The notes: generated by a model from the sequence alone, not told the origin. A DNA stretch of 40,900 bases from Vibrio jasicida CAIM 1864 = LMG 25398 (GCF_000400365.1 NZ_BAOG01000142.1:1-40900), one strand, 5' to 3'. Shown: positions 17,145 to 26,912, counted from the first letter of the stretch. Translations and numbers: made by a program.

Positions 17145-19751
17145 CTACTGAATATCCAGTTCAAAGCCCTGTGGCGTCGACGCAGCGGTGACCGTCACTT
17201 GGCTAATCGGTTGTTGTGCGCTCAGGCGCGCGATGCATTCTTCTGCCAATTTCGGCATCAAAGAGCGGTTAATGATTTGCTCAACCGCACGACCACCTGT
17301 CGTAGGGTCGGTGTTTTTGCTGACAACCAAATCCACAAAACCAGCATCCCACGTAAAGCTCGCTTGATACTGTTCTGCCAGTTTTTTACGAATGCGGTTT
17401 AGCGCGATTTCGGTGATCTTCGCCAACTCATCATCGTTGAGTGGGTAATAAGGCACGATGGTAGTACGTCCAAGGAACGCAGGTTTGAAGTAGCGTTGTA
17501 GATCGGGACGAATCGCTTCAAGCAGTTCATCGTTGCTGATGCGTTCGGCGTTTTCATCACAGACATCGCAAATCGCTTGGTCAGCGGCGTTAGAAGTCAT
17601 GATGATTAAGGTGTTTTTGAAATCGACCGTACGACCTTCGCTGTCTTTGATGTAGCCTTTATCGAAGATTTGATAGAAGAGGTCATGAACGCCCGGATGC
17701 GCTTTTTCCATCTCATCCAAAAGCAAGACAGAGTAGGGATTGCGGCGAATCGCCTCGGTTAACACGCCACCTTCACCAAAGCCAACATAGCCGGCAGGCG
17801 AGCCAAGTAACATTGAGATTTTGTGTTCTTCTTTAAACTCGGTCATGTTGATAACCGTGAGATCGTTGCTGCCTCCGTAAAGTTGCTCAGCCAGCGCCAT
17901 AGCGGTTTCCGTTTTACCGACACCACTTGGACCACACATCAAGAACACACCGATTGGCTTGCGATTGTCGGTCAAGCCTGCCCGTGAGATTCGAATCGCT
18001 TTTGCCAGTTCTTGCTTCGCCACGTTTTGACCGATAACGCGTTTATCCAGCTCAGATTCCAAAGACAATAGGCGAGCGATTTCATCACTCATCATGCTGC
18101 CAACGGGAATGCCTGTCCAACCGGAAATGACTTGAGCGATGGTCGAATCATCCACCATTGCATTAACTAATGGCTCTTCACCTTGAAGCTCGTGCAATTG
18201 ATCGAGAAGGGCATTTAACTGGCTTTGCTGAGCTTCGTCCGGCGTTTCGCTTTCTGTGATGCTTTGTTGTAGCGCTTTAATCTCATCAACCAATGTGATT
18301 TCTTGCTCCCAACGCGTTTGGTAGTCAGCTAATTGAGATTGGTTGGTGGTGATTTCTTGCTTCAATTCGGTGATCTCTTCTGTGCCTGTGCCGAACAAAT
18401 CAAATTCTTTCTCTAAAGCAGACTGTTCGTTTTGTTGATAACGAATGGTTTGCTCCAACGCTTCAATCACTTCTGGTTTTGCACCTTGGGTTAAAGCAAT
18501 ACGCGCACTAGCTGTATCGAGCAAGCTGATCGCTTTATCTGGCAATTGGCGAGAGGGTAAGTAGCGAATAGATAGGTTAACCGCGGCATCGATCGCGGAT
18601 TCTGTAATAAACGCGCCGTGGTGCTTTTGCAGTGAAGCCGCAATGCCTCGCAGCATCTGTTTGGCATCTTCTGCATTTGGCTCTTCTACCGTGACGACTT
18701 GGAAACGGCGGGTCAAAGCAGGATCTTTCTCGAAGTACTTTTTGTATTCTGCCCATGTTGTTGCGGCAATGGTTTTGAACTCACCACGTGCAAGAGCGGG
18801 TTTCAATAAATTGGCAGCATCATTTTGTCCTGCTGCACCGCCAGCGCCGATCAGTGTGTGTGCTTCATCAATAAACACAATGATTGGTACATCGCTGCTT
18901 TTCACTTCATTGATGACGTCTTTAAGGCGGTTTTCGAATTCGCCTTTTACGCTTGCTCCTGCTTGTAATAAACCTAAATCAAGCGAATGGAGCTGAACGC
19001 CTTGCAGCGCACTTGGTACTTCATCTGCTGCGATTCTCAGCGCTAAGCCTTCAACGACAGCAGTTTTACCCACACCCGGTTCACCAACAAAAATAGGGTT
19101 GTTCTGGCGTTTACGACAAAGAATGTCGATGGCTTTTCTTACTTCAGAATTACGCCCAGAAATCGGGTCGATATTGCCTTCAATCGCTTGTTGAGTCAGG
19201 TTGATGGTGTACTTGCTTAATGCATCGTTCGCGCTTGCTGTGTTTACTGCTGAACTTGCTTCACCCGCGCTTTGTTGCGTTGCTCGCTTAACCGGCGTTT
19301 TGTTGATTAAACCTTGCAGTGACTCGGTCGACACGTTTTGTAGTGATTCGAGATTGTTGCTCGATACGCCCATGACATTCTGTTGCAACAGCGCTTGAAC
19401 GAGATGCAGGCTGATGATTTCACCATGACCATAGTTAACGGAGGCAATCATCCAAGTGTCTTTTAGAAGTTCAGTCAGTGCATGGCTGAGCGTTGGTTGG
19501 CTGTCTTGTACTTTTGGTAAGCGCTCGATGCGATTCGCCAGTTCACTGGCAAGTTGATCCTGATTGATCTTCTGACTTTCAATCAGTGTTTTTAAGTGCG
19601 CGTCTTGCTGATTCAATAGCGTGAGCAACCAATGTTCTGGTTCAATGGCAGCAACGCCTTGGTTCATAGCTGCACCCGCAGAGGCTTCCAATGCGCGTTT
19701 TAATTCTGGCGATAACTTGGCGACTAAATTAGTCAGCGTTACTTGTGTCAT
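17145..19751 (-). CDS. clpV: T6SS AAA+ ATPase ClpV (TssH)
   Basis: This 868-residue ClpB-type disaggregase recycles contracted TssBC sheaths. The N-domain spans about 1-160. The first AAA+ module has Walker A GEPGVGKT (223-230) and Walker B with IDEAH (293-297). A middle coiled coil spans about 430-525. The second AAA+ module has Walker A GPSGVGKT (606-613) and LLLDEMEKAH. Both ATPase sites are intact and the length is normal. The ATG at 19751 has AAGG upstream. A 57-base gap separates it from tssG. Confidence 0.96.
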   Translation of the reverse strand: MTQVTLTNLVAKLSPELKRALEASAGAAMNQGVAAIEPEHWLLTLLNQQDAHLKTLIESQKINQDQLASELANRIERLPKVQDSQPTLSHALTELLKDTWMIASVNYGHGEIISLHLVQALLQQNVMGVSSNNLESLQNVSTESLQGLINKTPVKRATQQSAGEASSAVNTASANDALSKYTINLTQQAIEGNIDPISGRNSEVRKAIDILCRKRQNNPIFVGEPGVGKTAVVEGLALRIAADEVPSALQGVQLHSLDLGLLQAGASVKGEFENRLKDVINEVKSSDVPIIVFIDEAHTLIGAGGAAGQNDAANLLKPALARGEFKTIAATTWAEYKKYFEKDPALTRRFQVVTVEEPNAEDAKQMLRGIAASLQKHHGAFITESAIDAAVNLSIRYLPSRQLPDKAISLLDTASARIALTQGAKPEVIEALEQTIRYQQNEQSALEKEFDLFGTGTEEITELKQEITTNQSQLADYQTRWEQEITLVDEIKALQQSITESETPDEAQQSQLNALLDQLHELQGEEPLVNAMVDDSTIAQVISGWTGIPVGSMMSDEIARLLSLESELDKRVIGQNVAKQELAKAIRISRAGLTDNRKPIGVFLMCGPSGVGKTETAMALAEQLYGGSNDLTVINMTEFKEEHKISMLLGSPAGYVGFGEGGVLTEAIRRNPYSVLLLDEMEKAHPGVHDLFYQIFDKGYIKDSEGRTVDFKNTLIIMTSNAADQAICDVCDENAERISNDELLEAIRPDLQRYFKPAFLGRTTIVPYYPLNDDELAKITEIALNRIRKKLAEQYQASFTWDAGFVDLVVSKNTDPTTGGRAVEQIINRSLMPKLAEECIARLSAQQPISQVTVTAASTPQGFELDIQ

Positions 19752-19808
19752 AACCTTATCCTTGTCTTTTTCGCGATAACCTTCTTTGTCGTCGCGGTGT
19801 CTACCTAG

Positions 19809-20747
19809 CTATTTCAGAAGAATCCGAATCCGCTCTGTAGGTTTACGTTCTGGGGCGAGGCAATCCACTTCACCCAATTTCGCGGCTTGAGCTGGTTGAG
19901 CAGACAGCCTTGGTTTTTCGAGATACGCACGCTTAACGTTGAGATAAATAGAAATCGGCGTGGCGTCTCGTAAATAATGTTGAATGAGTTGGCGCATGTG
20001 GCTCGCCAACTGAGTATCTCTATGAATTTGATGCAGCTCTTTGCGGTTGGCAGGTTGGATACTCACCACCAAATGTTGGTTGTAAGTCATGCACGTTTTG
20101 CCAATGAGGAAACCTTGTCCGATCCCGCTGTTGTAGTCGTCTTTCTGTCCTAAACGGGTAAGAGAACTCGCGGGTAACTGACGACGTTCATGGCTCTTAC
20201 TCGACACATCGATTTGGTAAGGGAAGTAGTCGTTAAGGATCTGCTCTAACGTTTCTAAGCTACGATGCCCTTGAGCGAACAACAGCGAATACTGGAACAG
20301 CGCGCCGTGTTCGTGTTTCAGGTTCGCCAGTTGTTTGAGTAGGTCGGTTTTTTCTTTTGCCAACTCTTTCTGCACCAAGAGGTGAGGAGCGAGTTCTAAC
20401 TGCGCGGCAAGTTCAAAATGGCGTTGATTGAATACGTCTAAAAAGTCCTTGAGTGCGTGATCGTCGTTATGCAGTGCAAACAACAGTTCCTCATAGATGT
20501 AGTTTGGGATAACCCCTTGTGCGCCAGATAGTGCTTGCTGCGCAATACGAACCTTGGCGCTGTGGTCACTGAACGAGAAGTATTGAATATCGTCGGCATC
20601 ACCATGAGGCATGGCTTCCGCTTTGAGCTCTAACTTCAGCTTATGCCTAGACTGTTTTGCCATTTGCATCAGCAATCGCATTGCTTGAGCAAAGTCGTAC
20701 TCATGTGGGTTCGCTTTCAAATCGTTAATCAGTGACATCGACATCAT
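19809..20747 (-). CDS. tssG: T6SS baseplate protein TssG
   Basis: This 312-residue TssG follows tssF by 12 bases. The N-terminus has the family pattern YDFAQAMRLL (about 17-26), and an ARIAQQ-like strand near SGAQGVIPNYIYEELL (about 74-90) matches the TssG/ImpH signature for the bacteriophage-like baseplate wedge. TssG forms the wedge with TssE and two copies of TssF. The first three in-frame ATGs lie close together; the outermost pair at 20747 and 20744 follows a GGAAG site. Length is typical. Confidence 0.93.
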   Translation of the reverse strand: MMSMSLINDLKANPHEYDFAQAMRLLMQMAKQSRHKLKLELKAEAMPHGDADDIQYFSFSDHSAKVRIAQQALSGAQGVIPNYIYEELLFALHNDDHALKDFLDVFNQRHFELAAQLELAPHLLVQKELAKEKTDLLKQLANLKHEHGALFQYSLLFAQGHRSLETLEQILNDYFPYQIDVSSKSHERRQLPASSLTRLGQKDDYNSGIGQGFLIGKTCMTYNQHLVVSIQPANRKELHQIHRDTQLASHMRQLIQHYLRDATPISIYLNVKRAYLEKPRLSAQPAQAAKLGEVDCLAPERKPTERIRILLK

Positions 20748-20759
20748 CTATCTTCCACG

Positions 20760-22511
20760 CTACATCGAGCGCTGGCTCCCGTGGATTTTTGGATAACGCC
20801 TCGCAATGCCATCTTTGCCATAAAGACGAATTGTGAGCTGAATGTAGCGATCAAAACTACAGAACTGTTGGAAGAAGCGATTCAACACATCGGTGAAAGT
20901 CAGATAGTTGCCAGAGGTATCGAGAGTGATTTCAATCTCTGTACCTGGAGAGAAAACGTTCTTGCCTAGAATACGCATTGATGAAACCTGCGAGCGCACT
21001 TTTACTGACTGAATCATCTGAATTTCATCGCTTACTAACTGATTGCGGCTACACAATTGCAGCATTTGTTTAAGCTGCTGAGTAGGGTCTTCTGAGTGCA
21101 ACAGAGACGAGAAATTACTGTTAAGTAGCCCGATAAACTGCCAGTGCATATTGGCGTCAGATTCACGTTCTATCGGAGCTGAAGGTGGGTAGAGCGAATG
21201 AAAATCACCGGGCAAATCGATCGGCTCTAAACATGTCATCTCACCGTTGATGGTGCATGCTTGTTTGCCATTAGTACAAAGAAGGCGAGTGCCATAGAGT
21301 TTGTTGAATTCGAGTTCTTGGTTGGCGCTTAGGCTGATCGCTAATCGCAGTTCACCTGTGGAGTCTTTTCGGCTTTGCCAGTAATCACAATGTGGGTCAC
21401 TTTGGTAACTGTCTTTAAACAGTGGTGTCAGCAGTTTTTGACCGCTCGACGTAATCTCAAACACATCCAAAATGTCGACCACTTGAATTTCATTATCGGT
21501 ATGCGCATCGGCATTAACGGGAATGGTCAGGCTGCGTTGGTCATAGCTGGTTGGTTCGCCCGTCTGCTCGAAGAGGTTCACCGCAGGCACCACATTGAGC
21601 TTAAACACTTGGTTGTCGAAAAGACGGATAAACTCCATCGGCAAAGAGTGCATAAACAGGTTTAACACCACAATGGAGCAATCATGTTGCTGGCACGCTT
21701 CACCAAAGCCTTTAAAACGGAAGAACTGACGTTTCTCTTTGAAGAAGAAAAATTCGTTCATCAAATGGTAGCCAGAAAATTGATTGCCTTTTTGTGGCAG
21801 AAATTGAAACTGCTTATCGCTGATTCGGCTCTTTAGCTGGTTCGCCGCTAAGACTGCGTGATTCTCACCATTGATGTCGGAAATCGATATCGCACGTGCT
21901 TCACTGAGCAGCAGTTCTACCAAGGAATCCGCATTGTTCTCGAAACCTTGAACGAAGAAGTCGAGATCTTCTAACGTTAGTTGACTGAAGTGCACATCAT
22001 CATCGCCAGTAGACAGAGTGAGCTGAATAACGGCGGTAGTTTGTTCACTGCCTTGTGGGCGATTGAAGTCAAAGGGCGCGCTGCTTGCCTTGGTGTCAAT
22101 CAGTGCAAATGGTGTCGTTTTGAGTTCATCCGTTGTGGTGAACAAACATGTTTTGCCTTGCGATTCGGAAGAAAAGCGTGTGCCTTTGGGAAGCGTCGTG
22201 CTGTCGGTGGAAGGCGCGTCTGTGCTCATTTCTAGATACGCCACACTTGGCACAGTTTGAATGTAACTTGGGTAGAGTACGCCAAGTAATCCTTCGACAA
22301 CTTCAGGGATTTGCTCAGATAGACGTTTTTCGACGTTGGCATTCAATAGTGCCACGCCATCCAATAAGCGAGCCAAACTTGGATCTTCGATTTGTCCCTG
22401 ATGAATATTGAGGCGTTGTGCGTGTTCTGGATGTTCAGAACCAAACTGACCGAGGGCTCGGCGAACAAAAGTCAGTTCTTGTTCGTAATAACGCAGTAGA
22501 GGATCACTCAT
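20760..22511 (-). CDS. tssF: T6SS baseplate protein TssF
   Basis: This 583-residue TssF starts MSDPLLRYYEQELTFVRRAL, the standard family N-terminus, and continues with the DPSLARLLDGVALLNANV and LLGVLYPSYIQTVPS segments. It is a wedge component of the baseplate. Its ATG overlaps the tssE 3' end by eight bases. Length is typical for the family (about 580-620). Confidence is high from the conserved start and context. Confidence 0.95.
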   Translation of the reverse strand: MSDPLLRYYEQELTFVRRALGQFGSEHPEHAQRLNIHQGQIEDPSLARLLDGVALLNANVEKRLSEQIPEVVEGLLGVLYPSYIQTVPSVAYLEMSTDAPSTDSTTLPKGTRFSSESQGKTCLFTTTDELKTTPFALIDTKASSAPFDFNRPQGSEQTTAVIQLTLSTGDDDVHFSQLTLEDLDFFVQGFENNADSLVELLLSEARAISISDINGENHAVLAANQLKSRISDKQFQFLPQKGNQFSGYHLMNEFFFFKEKRQFFRFKGFGEACQQHDCSIVVLNLFMHSLPMEFIRLFDNQVFKLNVVPAVNLFEQTGEPTSYDQRSLTIPVNADAHTDNEIQVVDILDVFEITSSGQKLLTPLFKDSYQSDPHCDYWQSRKDSTGELRLAISLSANQELEFNKLYGTRLLCTNGKQACTINGEMTCLEPIDLPGDFHSLYPPSAPIERESDANMHWQFIGLLNSNFSSLLHSEDPTQQLKQMLQLCSRNQLVSDEIQMIQSVKVRSQVSSMRILGKNVFSPGTEIEITLDTSGNYLTFTDVLNRFFQQFCSFDRYIQLTIRLYGKDGIARRYPKIHGSQRSM

Positions 22512-22926
22512 ACAAATCCTCCTTCATATCGGTGGTCATGTCGCTTAATGAAATCTTGGAATCAAAAATCAGCTCTTTTTCGCCCTGTGCCGTTTTGGCT
22601 TTAGCGACAATATTGAAAGCGATGGTGTTTTCTCCCGCTTTGCGCTCAACAAGTTCAACCATGACTTGGCTTAGGCGTGGCTCGAAATGTCGAATGTAGT
22701 TTTCTAGTTTGAGGGCTAATTGCTGGTGGTCGAGACTGGCACTCAACAGGTGCACATCCTCTATGCCAAACCGGTAGTTAGAGCGCTGCACTTCGGTTGA
22801 TCGATCATCAATGCTCATAAGTGACGCTTCCGAATCAAACAGACGAGTCAGGTGATACTTGATGTCCTCGATATCATCTCGACGAGTCGTAGGGGCAGTT
22901 TGCACAAAGGTACGCCAAAAACTCAT
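22504..22926 (-). CDS. tssE: T6SS baseplate protein TssE (gp25-like)
   Basis: This 140-residue gp25/lysozyme-like baseplate protein contains IEDIKYHLTRLFDSE near residues 19-33, and a later IRHFEPRLSQVMVEL segment (about 97-111), where FEPRL is the conserved TssE core. TssE joins the wedge to the first sheath ring. Its ATG overlaps the stop of the tssC-like gene (TAATG) and its own 3' end overlaps tssF by eight bases. Confidence 0.94.
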   Translation of the reverse strand: MSFWRTFVQTAPTTRRDDIEDIKYHLTRLFDSEASLMSIDDRSTEVQRSNYRFGIEDVHLLSASLDHQQLALKLENYIRHFEPRLSQVMVELVERKAGENTIAFNIVAKAKTAQGEKELIFDSKISLSDMTTDMKEDLYE

Positions 22927-24320
22927 TACGCCACCTCATCCAATTCTGTTGTCAGCACCACTTCGCCGCTGAAATGGTCGTATTGATACTGCGGTACGAT
23001 GCGCAAAGTACAGACGAAATTGCCCGGATGATGATCAGAGTCGCACACGCTGATCTTTGCAAAACTCAATGGGTATTTTGATAGGGTTTCTTCGTTGGCG
23101 TACGCGACGTTACTAGAGAATTTTTCAACCCACTGAGAGAGGAACAACTCACACTCAGCCGCTGTTTTGAAGCTGCCAATCATCTCTCGCACTTGTACTT
23201 TGAGATAATGTGCAATGCGGCAAGACATCAACGAGGTTTGGATTTGAGTGAGCACTTTCTCGTTATCAGACTCGCTGTTGTGCCAAATCGAATTGTTACC
23301 ATTGAAGTAAAACTTGTCGCTCAAAGGACTCTTAGTAAGAGGGATAAAACCGCTGCGACTGTAGAAGGTCGACAGTTGCCCAAACAAGGTCACTTTGGTT
23401 TGAGGTTGAATCAGAAAATGGCTATCGCTTTGGCTTTGATTGACCACGGCACCTTGGTTGTTGTCGTTCCAACGAGATTTCAAGAAGCCAAACCAACTCA
23501 CACGTTGATGTTCTCGCATAATGGTGGATATAAACGCAAAGCCCGCATTGCCCCAAAGCCCGTTTTTTTTCTCGTTGTAGATGAATCCCACTTTGGCGTT
23601 TTGATAACGTGTACGCATGCACATTTCTGGCATCACTAAACCAACAAAACGCGCAGAGGGCTTACTACGTAAAGACTGCCACGATTGGTAATCAGGGCTG
23701 GTCAGGATCTTCTCGATTCGGTTGATATCAGACAGCCAGTCTGCGCCGGATTCGACAAAGAAATCGCGATTCGGAGCAAACAACATTGGACATAACGTCG
23801 CTTCACCCAAGCGGCTTAACAGTTCGACGGTGAACAGATCATCGTAGTCGGATTCGAAATCCATATCTGCCGCGATAGGTTGTGTGAACAGCAAGCAACC
23901 GAATGGATGTCCGCCTAAGGTGTTTAACTCTTGGTTGCCGATGTTGTTGTACAGCTCAGACGTTTTGGTGCTGTAGGCTTGATTGACGTCGGAAGACACT
24001 TCTTCCCAACTCATATTGAGCAGCTTGAGTTGAGTGCGTTGGTAATTAACGGGCAGGGTGGCTAAGCCTTGAAGCCCTAGCCAATTGGTTTGCAGTGCCT
24101 CAAATTCTGGATGATGCAGTAAAGTATCCATCTGTTTTGAGAGCTTATTGTCAATCTCTGCAATTAAGCGCGAAACATGTGTGATAAGCGCATCGGAACT
24201 GTCTAGCGCGGAGCGAGACACTTGAGACAGTAAAGAGAGCGCCTCTTGTAAAAAGTCGCTGTCTTTATCGTCTAGCTGTGTAAATTGGGTCTGCCAACCT
24301 GAGTGATAAATCTTACTCAT
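22926..24320 (-). CDS. Second TssC-like sheath large-subunit paralog
   Basis: This protein of about 464 residues is related to the sheath large subunit TssC but clearly divergent from the canonical copy directly upstream. Shared features include LIAEIDNKLSKQMDTLLHHPEF near the N-terminus, TNWLGLQGL, the GGHPFGCLL segment and the late SCRIAHYLKV motif. A tandem tssB-tssC-tssC-like order is known from Rhizobium (impC-impD) and Agrobacterium (tssC41 and tssC40). I start at ATG 24318-24320, preceded by AAGGA, rather than the ORF's first ATG at 24362, which falls inside a perfect hairpin and would add 14 residues. It may be a sheath variant, an end-cap or a baseplate-proximal ring; the role is unknown. 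Confidence 0.85.
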   Translation of the reverse strand: MSKIYHSGWQTQFTQLDDKDSDFLQEALSLLSQVSRSALDSSDALITHVSRLIAEIDNKLSKQMDTLLHHPEFEALQTNWLGLQGLATLPVNYQRTQLKLLNMSWEEVSSDVNQAYSTKTSELYNNIGNQELNTLGGHPFGCLLFTQPIAADMDFESDYDDLFTVELLSRLGEATLCPMLFAPNRDFFVESGADWLSDINRIEKILTSPDYQSWQSLRSKPSARFVGLVMPEMCMRTRYQNAKVGFIYNEKKNGLWGNAGFAFISTIMREHQRVSWFGFLKSRWNDNNQGAVVNQSQSDSHFLIQPQTKVTLFGQLSTFYSRSGFIPLTKSPLSDKFYFNGNNSIWHNSESDNEKVLTQIQTSLMSCRIAHYLKVQVREMIGSFKTAAECELFLSQWVEKFSSNVAYANEETLSKYPLSFAKISVCDSDHHPGNFVCTLRIVPQYQYDHFSGEVVLTTELDEVA

Positions 24321-24347
24321 ACTATCCTTGTGACCTAAATCGAATTG

Positions 24348-24378
24348 GCTTGGTCGAAGCATCCTACTTCGACCAAGC
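24348..24378 (-). other. Perfect 12-bp stem-loop between tssC and the tssC-like gene
   Basis: GCTTGGTCGAAG (24348-24359) pairs perfectly with CTTCGACCAAGC (24367-24378) around a seven-base loop. It lies just after the tssC stop and before the SD of the tssC-like gene. No U-run follows in the transcript, so it is not a standard terminator. It could protect the upstream tssA-hcp-tssB-tssC mRNA 3' end after processing, or limit downstream expression. That role is inferred. Confidence 0.75.
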
Positions 24379-24388
24379 TTTATCGTGC

Positions 24389-25867
24389 TTAACCTGGGAT
24401 CTTCGCTACCATACGAACCGACGTAGTCAGCTCTTCAAGTTGTAGCCAAGGTCTTAGGTGAGCAACGGCTGAATACGCGCCCGGTTTACCCGGTTGTTCA
24501 ACCACTTCAATGCGAGACTCCGCCAATGGCGTTTTTGCTCGTTGATCATTACCAATTGCACCTGCGTTGGTGTATTGATCTATCCATAGTTGAAGTTCAC
24601 GTTGAATGTCTGGCGCTTCTAGGTTTGAACCTAACTTGTCGCGACCCATGACTTTCAAGTAGTGAGCGATGCGACCACTTGCCATGATGTAAGGAAGACG
24701 CGCTGAAATCGCTGCGTTTGCTGTTGCATCTGGATCTGTGTACGTCTTCGGTTGCTGTGTTGTTTGACCGCCAATGAACACGCCGTAGTTTGAGTTCTTG
24801 TAGTGAACCAGTGGCAAGAAGCCTAGGTCACTTAACTCTTTCTCGCGTTCGTCGGTTAGGTTCACTTCTGTCGGACATTGCTGAACCAAGTCGCCAGCTT
24901 CGGTCTTGTAAGTTAGATTTGGTAGGTTTTCTACTTTACCACCGTTATCCAGACCGCGAATCGCTGTACACCAACCGTACGCAGTGAACGCTTGCGTCAT
25001 TTTCAGACCTAACTCGTAAGCCGCATTTGACCAAACCAACTCATCATTGCTTGAAGGATTCGGGTTGCCATCTTGGTCAGTGTTTAATTCTTCGTAGCTA
25101 AACAGCTTGGTGCCAAGACCTTTCTCACCGTAAGGAAGGCGAGCCAGTGTGCGAGGTAGTGTGAGAGTTACGTAGCGCGCGTCGTCACTTTCACGGAACG
25201 AGTTCCATGCAGCATAAGCCGGAGAATCAAAACCAGCCGCGACCGGTTTGCCTTCTTCGAAGGTAGTGAAGTCATTGAACTCAAACATTTCAGCGTTTGC
25301 AGCGGCAACGAACGGAGCGTGACACGCAGCGGCTACTTCACCCATGTAGCGTAGTAGGGCGACGTCTTCATCTTTTGCGCTGAACTCGTAATCACCGATG
25401 AAGGTGCCGTATGGTTCACCACCTGCTGTGCCGTATTCGCCTTGGTATACCGCGTTAAACAATGGGCTACGGTCGATGGCTGGTGCATCTTCAAACTGAT
25501 CAAGCAGTTCGTCTTTGGTGTAGTCGACCATTTTGATTTTCAGTGAGCGTCCTAGGTCGCTCTCTTTAACCAGTTTTTGCAGACCACGCCATGAACCTTC
25601 TAGCTTTTGGAAGTCATTTTCTTGCATGACTTTCGATAGCTGTTTAGAAAGCTTTTTGTCGATCTCTACAATGGCGTTTTCAATCGTTTTGGTGACGTTC
25701 TTGTCCCATGTTACCGTGCCGCTTAGCGCTTGCTCTGCCAACACTGAGAAAAGTTCTTTTGTTGTGTCCGCTGGCGTTTGTGTGGTCGCTTCGATCGCAC
25801 GATCCAGAAAGCTCAACGAAGCTTCAGCCGCTTCTGCTTGTGGTTGGTTTTCAACTTCCGTCGTCAT
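24389..25867 (-). CDS. tssC: T6SS sheath large subunit TssC (VipB)
   Basis: This 492-residue canonical TssC forms the contractile sheath with TssB. Recognisable parts include WRGLQKLV, the GGEPYGTFIGDYEF core, the LPYGE segment, ASGRIAHYLKVMGRDKLGS, and the C-terminal handshake region ending LTTSVRMVAKIPG. Length is typical. Its ATG overlaps the tssB stop (TAATG). It is followed by a stable hairpin and then a divergent paralog. Confidence 0.97.
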   Translation of the reverse strand: MTTEVENQPQAEAAEASLSFLDRAIEATTQTPADTTKELFSVLAEQALSGTVTWDKNVTKTIENAIVEIDKKLSKQLSKVMQENDFQKLEGSWRGLQKLVKESDLGRSLKIKMVDYTKDELLDQFEDAPAIDRSPLFNAVYQGEYGTAGGEPYGTFIGDYEFSAKDEDVALLRYMGEVAAACHAPFVAAANAEMFEFNDFTTFEEGKPVAAGFDSPAYAAWNSFRESDDARYVTLTLPRTLARLPYGEKGLGTKLFSYEELNTDQDGNPNPSSNDELVWSNAAYELGLKMTQAFTAYGWCTAIRGLDNGGKVENLPNLTYKTEAGDLVQQCPTEVNLTDEREKELSDLGFLPLVHYKNSNYGVFIGGQTTQQPKTYTDPDATANAAISARLPYIMASGRIAHYLKVMGRDKLGSNLEAPDIQRELQLWIDQYTNAGAIGNDQRAKTPLAESRIEVVEQPGKPGAYSAVAHLRPWLQLEELTTSVRMVAKIPG

Positions 25868-26370
25868 TATTCTGCTCCTTCTTTCTGGATGCCTAGCTCA
25901 TCGGAAAGGGCGTTGATAGTGTCTGCGTTTTGCAGCACTTCCTTGAGTAGTTTCTCTAGATCACGAGAACGGTCCGCTTTTGAAAGCAGTACTTTGAGTT
26001 GGTTACGAGTTTCAACAAGCTTCTTGAGCGGTTCAACTTGCTCAACGATGGCTTCAGGCTCGAAATCTTTCATTGATGAGAATTTCAGACTCGCTTCGAT
26101 TTGGCTATCGTCATCAACCAAAACGTTGTCCACTTTGAGTGATAACTCAGGACCAACACGCTTCATGACAGTATCGAAGTTGTCTTTGTCGACGTTATAG
26201 AAGGTGCGATCTTCCACGTCTTCTTTGTCTTGCTTGTGACCCGAATAATCACCGACGACTCCCACCACAAAAGGGAGTTCTTTGGTTTCTACTGCGCCAT
26301 TCGTCTCGACATCGTAAGTAATACTTACACGGTTTTTGCTAACTCGCTTGTGTTGGGAGTTCAGTGCCAT
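25867..26370 (-). CDS. tssB: T6SS sheath small subunit TssB (VipA)
   Basis: This 167-residue protein has the TssB N-terminus (NRVSITYDVETNGAVETKELPFVVGVVGDYSG, seen at about residues 13-45) and the later LKFSSMKDFEPEAIVEQV segment. The C-terminal helix contributes to the ClpV-binding site in this family. The ATG at 26370 has AAGGAGA upstream, and hcp ends 20 bases before it. Confidence 0.97.
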   Translation of the reverse strand: MALNSQHKRVSKNRVSITYDVETNGAVETKELPFVVGVVGDYSGHKQDKEDVEDRTFYNVDKDNFDTVMKRVGPELSLKVDNVLVDDDSQIEASLKFSSMKDFEPEAIVEQVEPLKKLVETRNQLKVLLSKADRSRDLEKLLKEVLQNADTINALSDELGIQKEGAE

Positions 26371-26390
26371 AATGGTATCTCCTTATTCCA

Positions 26391-26912
26391 TTAAGAAGCT
26401 GTCGAAGTAACTTTCGCTGTCGTTGCGTCAAAGCCCACTTCAGGACCTTTCTCGATTTTGCCGCCTTCGCCTTCGATGTAGTACGCTTTCGAAATCTCGG
26501 TGTATGTCAGGCTGAATGATTCATTTGGCAGGTGACCATCCGACGCGCCCATGTTGTAGCTCGACATACGTGCTGCGCTTAGTGTCAGGATTAGGTATGG
26601 ATCCGCACCAGAACCTTCACGGTTTGGCTTAGTCATCACGATCTCGATAGTTTTACCTTCACCACCTGGTGCGTAAAGGAAAGTCGTTAAGTATGGCGTT
26701 GCACCATCACAGCCACGAGTGATGTTCACTTCACCTAGCGCTACCATGCCTTGGTCTGCGTTGTTCGCATTACCGACGTCGATGCCAACGCCACGAACGG
26801 CACTCCAGTTCACTGTATCAATAGCAAAAAATCCATCCTTGCCACCGATCTTATCTACCGTTGCAGCACCTTTTGGTGTAGTGCCATCAATTCTCATGTA
26901 AATAGAAGCCAT
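26391..26912 (-). CDS. hcp: T6SS tube protein Hcp (TssD)
   Basis: This 173-residue protein belongs to the Hcp family. It opens ASIYMRIDG, contains GEVNITRGCDGATPYL and IEIVMTKPNREG, and the late SFSLTYTEISKAYY strand resembles the family's conserved C-terminal strand. Hcp hexamers stack to form the inner tube that is expelled. A strong AAAGGAGA site precedes the ATG at 26912. It sits between tssA (33-base gap) and tssB, so it should be made together with the sheath. Confidence 0.95.
   Translation of the reverse strand: MASIYMRIDGTTPKGAATVDKIGGKDGFFAIDTVNWSAVRGVGIDVGNANNADQGMVALGEVNITRGCDGATPYLTTFLYAPGGEGKTIEIVMTKPNREGSGADPYLILTLSAARMSSYNMGASDGHLPNESFSLTYTEISKAYYIEGEGGKIEKGPEVGFDATTAKVTSTAS

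Noticed and set aside
23193..23639. 148-residue plus-strand ORF opposite the tssC-like gene
   Set aside because: A shadow of the tssC-like gene, with no RBS and no motif.
24348..24378. Hairpin after tssC read as a terminator
   Set aside because: No U-run follows on the minus strand, and the downstream genes are continuous with no other promoter seen.
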